From: Armatimonadota bacterium | Lineage (GTDB): Bacteria > Actinomycetota > Acidimicrobiia > Spongiisociales > UBA5794 | DNA length: 9,293 bases | Assembly: GCA_008501565.1 (NCBI GenBank) | Contig: QQUL01000279.1 | Span: forward strand, 1 to 9,293 | Direction: 5' to 3' | Shown here: positions 5,708 to 9,293 of the stretch, one piece after another | Layout of the letters: each line of letters begins with the position of its first letter | Position numbering within the stretch: position 1 is the stretch's first letter | Made by a program: the position numbers and the translations under genes | Notes under the pieces: model-generated | The model's database searches: none | The model's input: only the letters and a program-made list of their open reading frames with translations | Told to the model about the DNA's origin: nothing

Positions 5708-6637
5708 TCAGCTCAGCCCGAAACTGTCGACAAATGCCTGAAGCCGTTCCCGTGTGACGAACACCAGCCGTTTGTCACGACGCTCGCGCTCGTACATCGA
5801 GTAGGGACCGAACTTGTCGGAAACAAGCATTACCCGCTGTGCATCCGTCTGCCCTGCGAGTACGGCAACCTCCCCAAACACCTTCTCGCCGACCTCTGGA
5901 TAATCGCCCTCGGTGTGCGGGAGGACCACCACAGCGACCCGCTCTCCGGGCTTGGTTGCCATTTGAACCGAGGCGGCAGGAGCGGTGGTCATCACACGGT
6001 CTGAGGCGGAAATCGTGTAGCCGCCAGCGCGTAGCAACCCGTCCGTCAGCTCAGCAAGGGACATCGTCGAGGTGTCCACGCCGACCATACGAAGACGAGC
6101 CTCCGACGGTCCGGTCAGCTCGACGAACGATGCAACCGGCTCGAGCGTGTCACGTGCGGCTGGCTTTGCCGAGACTGACGAATCCGCTACAACCTCATTG
6201 AGAGCGGCGATAAGGCTGCCACCCGCCTGCGTTCTGTGGACTGGCGCAGGGAGGACACCCGGTGACGGCAACTCGACGACCGCTATGGACTCTGGCTGAC
6301 CAGCGCGCATTGCGGATACATCGATTCGGTGCACCCCGTCGAGGGGCAGCCCCTGGGCAGACCTTGACCGAACATATTCGACGGCTGCCATTGACAACAG
6401 ATCAATGAGGTGCTGGCCAGCTTCGGACTCCCCGAGAGGAACATCAAAGACGGCAAACGCGGTCTCCCCCCGGACATGGAACTTGGAAACGGACGGACCT
6501 ATTGCCGTCGATCCGACCGTGGGGTCCGACTCCGGATCGCGGGCTGCGCGGCCAGCGTCGGACGACCGGATAACCGTGAAGCCGATCCCGATGAGAGCGA
6601 GAAGGACAAGGATTACGACAACTATGACGACGACCAA
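5708..6637 (-). CDS. Membrane-anchored protein of unknown function, possible inactive Mrr-like C-terminal domain
   Basis: I do not recognise this gene. About 309 residues: an N-terminal hydrophobic helix (about 2-24) with Arg25 after it, a low-complexity linker (about 26-50), then two soluble parts, about 51-185 and 195-310. The single helix could anchor it with the bulk on either face. The last part opens with SLAELTDGLLRAGGYTI and ends with RVMLVSDKFGPYSMYERERR plus VFVTRERLQAFVDSFG. That order resembles the Mrr/PD-(D/E)xK fold, in which a 'gilvt..f...A' strand-helix precedes a C-terminal 'L...L' helix. The expected QxK strand reads VAVVVLPH (235-242), so it would be catalytically dead. No start ATG exists; translation begins at TTG 6637 (AAGGAG six bases upstream) or at the adjacent TTG 6640. 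It lies 83 bp before tatA on the same strand. Confidence 0.7.
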   Translation of the reverse strand: MVVVIVVVILVLLALIGIGFTVIRSSDAGRAARDPESDPTVGSTAIGPSVSKFHVRGETAFAVFDVPLGESEAGQHLIDLLSMAAVEYVRSRSAQGLPLDGVHRIDVSAMRAGQPESIAVVELPSPGVLPAPVHRTQAGGSLIAALNEVVADSSVSAKPAARDTLEPVASFVELTGPSEARLRMVGVDTSTMSLAELTDGLLRAGGYTISASDRVMTTAPAASVQMATKPGERVAVVVLPHTEGDYPEVGEKVFGEVAVLAGQTDAQRVMLVSDKFGPYSMYERERRDKRLVFVTRERLQAFVDSFGLS

Positions 6638-6669
6638 CAACAGCTCCTTTGGCGACCTATCGCAATAGT

Positions 6670-6683
6670 ACCGGTCACCGGTC
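6670..6683. repeat. Tandem ACCGGTC x2 upstream of the unknown membrane-protein gene
   Basis: Two identical 7-mers (ACCGGTCACCGGTC) lie in the gap between the whiB stop and the TTG-start gene. ACCGGT is itself a palindrome, so bases 6670-6682 also form an inverted repeat around one central base. On the minus strand a TACTAT hexamer (6670-6665) follows directly and could be a -10, placing the repeats in the spacer or -35 zone. A transcription-factor site is plausible but not demonstrated. Confidence 0.3.
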
Positions 6684-6715
6684 GCGTCGCATCTGGGCCG
6701 AGCGCGATGGTGTGC

Positions 6716-7015
6716 TCAGCCAGCCTGTCGACGACGTACGGCGATCTGGCGCTCTCGGCGGATCTTGCGCCGTTCACGTTCTGACATCGCGCCCCAGATA
6801 CCGAACTTCTCAGATGAGACGATGGCGAACTCAAGGCACTCGGCTTGCACCGAGCACTCTCGACAGATCCCCTTGGCAGTTCGGGTTGATGCGCCGCGCT
6901 CCGGAAAGAACAGATCAGGATCAGCACCGCGGCAGTTGGCGAAGTCCTGCCACGACATGTCCAAACCCTCTGTTTTCAACGCCTCGATAAGGTCAGCGAA
7001 CACGCGGACTCCCAT
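6716..7015 (-). CDS. WhiB-family iron-sulfur transcriptional regulator
   Basis: A 99-residue Wbl protein with the four cluster-ligating cysteines C28-x22-C51-x2-C54-x5-C60, which should hold a [4Fe-4S] cluster sensitive to O2 or NO. The conserved block DPDLFFPERG (32-41) follows the first Cys. After the cysteines comes FGIWGA (71-76), the sigma-contacting turn, normally G[VI]WGG; the last Gly is Ala here. A basic tail (RERRKIRRER and RRRQ) should bind DNA. Such proteins act by binding the housekeeping sigma factor at promoters. The ATG at 7015 lies about 17 nt after a predicted start site. A shorter 80-residue form from ATG 6958, with GAGGG seven bases upstream, is also credible. The domain looks closest to WhiB1/WhiB2-type proteins, but the subfamily is not certain. 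It is divergent from sdhC. Confidence 0.9.
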   Translation of the reverse strand: MGVRVFADLIEALKTEGLDMSWQDFANCRGADPDLFFPERGASTRTAKGICRECSVQAECLEFAIVSSEKFGIWGAMSERERRKIRRERQIAVRRRQAG

Positions 7016-7019
7016 GTCT

Positions 7020-7031
7020 TTGTAATTACAA
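7020..7031. promoter_or_regulatory. Perfect 12-bp palindrome TTGTAATTACAA, candidate operator of whiB
   Basis: The 12 bases equal their own reverse complement; flanking bases T7019 and T7032 break the symmetry. The site sits in an AT-rich patch of an otherwise GC-rich window, directly after the predicted -10 of the whiB promoter, so it would cover about +1 to +12. That is a common position for a repressor site. The binding protein is unknown. Confidence 0.45.
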
Positions 7032-7038
7032 TACTGTG

Positions 7039-7067
7039 ATTCAAACAACCCCGCGCGCGTAAGTCAA
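7039..7067 (-). promoter_or_regulatory. Housekeeping (sigma-A type) promoter of whiB
   Basis: On the minus strand TTGACT (7067-7062; five of six to TTGACA) is followed after 17 bp by TTGAAT (7044-7039; four of six to TATAAT). The expected transcription start is near 7032. This promoter rules out the longest possible reading frame, which would begin at a TTG (7048) upstream of the -10. Confidence 0.55.
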
Positions 7068-7073
7068 TTCGCT

Positions 7074-7101
7074 TTCTGATGTCTCTCTCCAAACTTCTGA
7101 T
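7074..7101 (+). repeat. Direct repeat TTCTGAT, 21 bp apart, upstream of sdhC
   Basis: TTCTGAT occurs at 7074-7080 and 7095-7101. The spacing of 21 bp is two helical turns, putting both copies on one face of the DNA. Relative to a start site near 7125 they fall at about -50 and -28, where an activator could replace the missing -35 hexamer. A seven-base repeat can arise by chance, so this is only suggestive. Confidence 0.25.
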
Positions 7102-7112
7102 CCCACTACCGC

Positions 7113-7118
7113 GATAAT
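7113..7118 (+). promoter_or_regulatory. Probable -10 element (GATAAT) of the sdh operon
   Basis: GATAAT matches the TATAAT consensus at five of six bases and would start transcription near 7125, leaving a leader of about 34 nt before the GTG at 7159. No -35 match is found at 16-19 bp spacing, which suggests dependence on an activator. It overlaps the in-frame ATG at 7117, arguing against that ATG as the sdhC start. Confidence 0.4.
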
Positions 7119-7158
7119 GTGGGGGTGTCAGGCTCTTCAGACGACGAGGGACTCGAGA

Positions 7159-7899
7159 GTGACGAGCACCAAGCGACCGCCAGTTCAGACTCGGAGTGGC
7201 TGGCGCGATTGGCTCGGAGGGTTCTTCACCTCCTCGATCGGACTCAAGTGGATCATGGCGATCACGGGGATCGGACTCCTCGGATATGTCGCGGCTCACC
7301 TCTTCGGCAACCTCAAGATCTTCACCGGGACAGACGCAGCCGGTGAGTACTACATCGACCTGTATTCAGAAGCCCTCTGGCACCTGGGCGGTCACCTCCT
7401 ACCCGGCGGATTCCTTCTCACGGTGTTGCGAATCGGACTTGCAGCAGCGTTCATCCTGCATATCTGGTCAGCCGCGGTTCTTACAAAGCGGAACCGCGTT
7501 GCGATGGGCTCCACTCGGTACCAGGCATCCCGGAACTGGGCCGCATCGAACTACGCGAGCCGAACCATGCGTTTCGGCGGGATCATCATCCTGCTGTTCC
7601 TCCTCTACCACCTCGCCGACCTGACACTTGGCTGGGCGAACCCCGACTTCCACCACGGAGACGTGTTCGACAACATGATCGCAAGCCTCTCGCGGTGGCC
7701 GGTCGCTGTGTTGTACATGGTTGCGAACGTCGCGCTTGCCTTTCACATCTATCACGGGTCATGGAGCCTGTTCCAGAGCCTCGGATCGGCGAACCCGAAG
7801 TACAACTCCCTCAGGCGCGGATTTGCGACCGTGTTCGCAGCCGTAATCCTCGTCGGCAATCTCTCGATCCCGATCGCCATCCTGGCTGGCTGGGTCTGA
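7159..7899 (+). CDS. sdhC: Succinate dehydrogenase cytochrome b subunit (type B, b558 family)
   Basis: A 246-residue membrane anchor of respiratory complex II. It takes electrons from the SdhA/SdhB heads, carries two hemes b and reduces quinone. Five membrane helices are visible, at about 29-50, 88-108, 138-158, 182-203 and 222-244. The likely axial heme ligands are H47 (AAHLFGN), H101 (LHIWSA), H151 (LLYHLADL) and H196 or H199 (AFHIYHGSW). This matches the single-polypeptide di-heme anchor of Bacillus SDH and Wolinella FRD rather than the SdhC/SdhD pair. The GTG at 7159 is preceded by GAGGGA at seven bases. An ATG 14 codons upstream (7117) lies in a probable -10 element and adds an atypical leader, so it is less likely. 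sdhA follows 14 bp downstream. Confidence 0.92.
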   Translation: MTSTKRPPVQTRSGWRDWLGGFFTSSIGLKWIMAITGIGLLGYVAAHLFGNLKIFTGTDAAGEYYIDLYSEALWHLGGHLLPGGFLLTVLRIGLAAAFILHIWSAAVLTKRNRVAMGSTRYQASRNWAASNYASRTMRFGGIIILLFLLYHLADLTLGWANPDFHHGDVFDNMIASLSRWPVAVLYMVANVALAFHIYHGSWSLFQSLGSANPKYNSLRRGFATVFAAVILVGNLSIPIAILAGWV

Positions 7900-7913
7900 T
7901 CGGAAGGATGGAC

Positions 7914-9293
7914 ATGGACCACGAACAGGACACATCGATGTTGTCTTCGGGAGAACCAACCGGGCCAATCGAGGATCGCTGGGACAACCACCGGTTCGCC
8001 ACGAAACTCGTCAACCCCGCCAACAAACGCAAGTACGAGATCATCGTGGTCGGAACGGGTCTCGCAGGGGCGTCGGCAGCAGCAACGTTCGGCGAACTTG
8101 GCTACAACGTCAAGGCGTTCACGTATCACGATTCCGCAAGGCGTGCCCACTCAATCGCTGCCCAGGGCGGTATCAACGCCGCAAAGAACTATCCAAACGA
8201 CGGCGATTCGATCTACCGCCTCTTCTACGACACCGTCAAGGGCGGCGACTACCGCGCCCGCGAGTCCAACGTCTATCGCCTCGCCCAGGTCTCAAACGAG
8301 ATCATCGATCAGGCGACCGCCCAAGGAGTGCCGTTTGCCCGCGAATACGGTGGCCTCCTCGACAACCGCTCCTTCGGGGGCGCCCAGGTGTCCCGCACCT
8401 TCTACGCACGGGGCCAGACGGGCCAGCAGCTTCTCCTCGGCGCCTACCAGGCCCTCGCTCGCCAGATCAACGCAGGTACGGTCGAGTTCCACAACCGCTC
8501 GGAGATGCTCGAGGTCGTCGTCAAGGAAGGTCGTGCCGTTGGGATAGTGGTTCGTGACCTGACAACCGGCGAGATCAGTTCACACAGTGCCCACGCAGTG
8601 GTCCTGGCAACCGGTGGGTATTCGAATGTGTTCTTCCTCTCAACCAACGCGATGGCTTGCAACACCACGGCAATATGGAGGGCCCACCGCAAAGGTGCCT
8701 ACTTCGCGAACCCTTGCTACACGCAGATTCATCCCACTTGTATCCCGGCATCAGATGAGTTCCAGTCGAAGTTGACGTTGATGTCCGAGTCGTTGCGCAA
8801 TGACGGTCGCATCTGGGTACCGCTCGATCCCGACGACAAGCGTGCGCCAAACGACATTCCCGAGGACGAGCGCGACTACTACCTCGAGCGGCAGTATCCG
8901 GCGTTCGGAAACCTGGTACCTCGTGACGTCGCTTCGCGGGCTGCAATGCGGATGATCGACGAGAATCGAGGCGTCGGACCGCTGAAGAACGGCGTATACC
9001 TCGACTTCCACTCCGCAATCGAACGACTCGGGAAGCACAAGGTCGAAGAGCGGTATTCGAACCTGTTCGAGATGTACGAGCGGATCACAGATGAGAACCC
9101 GTACGAGGTTCCCATGCGGATCTATCCGGCACCCCACTACACGATGGGCGGATTGTGGGTCGACTACAACCTCATGACGTCAGTACCCGGTCTCTATGCC
9201 ATCGGGGAAGCAAACTTTTCAGACCACGGTGCAAACCGATTGGGGGCATCCGCACTCATGCAGGGTCTCGCTGACGGCTACTTCGTCCTGCCG
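7914..9293 (+). CDS. sdhA: Succinate dehydrogenase flavoprotein subunit (3' truncated by the window)
   Basis: 460 residues of the catalytic subunit of complex II, which oxidises succinate to fumarate in the TCA cycle; the reading frame runs off the window, and roughly 180 residues of a type B SdhA should follow. The Rossmann dinucleotide motif GTGLAG is at 47-52. H79 in HSIAAQGGINA is the residue that binds FAD covalently. H273 (HPTC), the proton-delivering R337 (VPRDVASRA) and H408 (PHYTMGG) form the active site, and GANRLGASALMQG lies near the edge. All key residues are present, so the enzyme should be active. The ATG at 7914 has GGAAGG six bases upstream; the ATG at 7908 abuts that sequence and is less likely. 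It is cotranscribed with sdhC, and sdhB is expected next. Confidence 0.95.
   Translation, partial: MDHEQDTSMLSSGEPTGPIEDRWDNHRFATKLVNPANKRKYEIIVVGTGLAGASAAATFGELGYNVKAFTYHDSARRAHSIAAQGGINAAKNYPNDGDSIYRLFYDTVKGGDYRARESNVYRLAQVSNEIIDQATAQGVPFAREYGGLLDNRSFGGAQVSRTFYARGQTGQQLLLGAYQALARQINAGTVEFHNRSEMLEVVVKEGRAVGIVVRDLTTGEISSHSAHAVVLATGGYSNVFFLSTNAMACNTTAIWRAHRKGAYFANPCYTQIHPTCIPASDEFQSKLTLMSESLRNDGRIWVPLDPDDKRAPNDIPEDERDYYLERQYPAFGNLVPRDVASRAAMRMIDENRGVGPLKNGVYLDFHSAIERLGKHKVEERYSNLFEMYERITDENPYEVPMRIYPAPHYTMGGLWVDYNLMTSVPGLYAIGEANFSDHGANRLGASALMQGLADGYFVLP

Noticed and set aside
7016..7048. N-terminal extension of the WhiB protein to a TTG at 7048
   Set aside because: It would start upstream of the predicted -10 and translate through the palindrome; the AT-rich composition of this stretch looks non-coding.
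7117..7158. sdhC start at ATG 7117
   Set aside because: The ATG overlaps a GATAAT -10 element and has no ribosome-binding site, whereas GTG 7159 has GAGGGA at seven bases.
1..9293. Mobile element, prophage, CRISPR or defence island
   Set aside because: No transposase, integrase, long terminal repeats, spacer arrays or sharp composition change were seen. The only nuclease-like signal is the doubtful, apparently inactive C-terminal fold of the protein at 5708-6637.

Overview
The window is GC-rich, tightly packed bacterial DNA. A WhiB-family protein (a family confined to Actinobacteria), an alternative sigma factor with a zinc-type anti-sigma partner, and a Wolinella/Bacillus-type (type B) succinate dehydrogenase together point to an actinobacterium, perhaps one of the less-studied lineages such as Acidimicrobiia. 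The genus cannot be fixed from the sequence. I see no tRNA, rRNA, CRISPR array, transposase or phage gene, and no gene-free stretch longer than about 150 bp, so this looks like chromosomal core rather than an island.

Layout: (1) 1-106, C-terminal scrap of an unidentified + strand gene. (2) 199-2061, a phosphate pair: a Na+/phosphate (NptA/PNaS-type) transporter and a separate PhoU-domain protein 12 bp downstream. (3) 2119-3321, an ACAD10/11-like acyl-CoA dehydrogenase. (4) 3321-3345, a compact symmetric repeat that overlaps the stop codons of two convergent genes. (5) 5387-3344 on the minus strand, a three-gene envelope-stress cassette: ECF sigma factor, transmembrane anti-sigma factor and secreted RseB/MucB-like sensor. 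Each start overlaps the preceding stop. A GGAACC-N16-CGTT promoter sits just before the sigma gene. (6) 5624-5445, tatA, immediately upstream of the cassette on the same strand. (7) 6637-5708, an unrecognised membrane-anchored protein with a possible inactive Mrr-like C-terminal fold. (8) 7015-6716, a WhiB-family Fe-S regulator with a readable promoter and a perfect 12-bp palindrome at its predicted transcription start. (9) 7159-9293, divergent from whiB: sdhC and a 3'-truncated sdhA.

How the parts may work together: the anti-sigma factor should hold the sigma factor at the membrane, the RseB-like protein should sense the extracytoplasmic side, and the sigma-type promoter would close a positive autoregulatory loop. 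The neighbouring tatA recalls the mycobacterial sigE-rseA-htrA-tatB locus. The most unusual point is the anti-sigma protein. Its cytoplasmic part is two tandem copies of the anti-sigma domain that align without gaps over 51 residues; the second keeps all four predicted zinc ligands and the first has lost all four. Together with the RseB-like third gene this is a proteobacterial-style regulatory layout in an actinobacterium, and it is the best candidate here for something poorly described.
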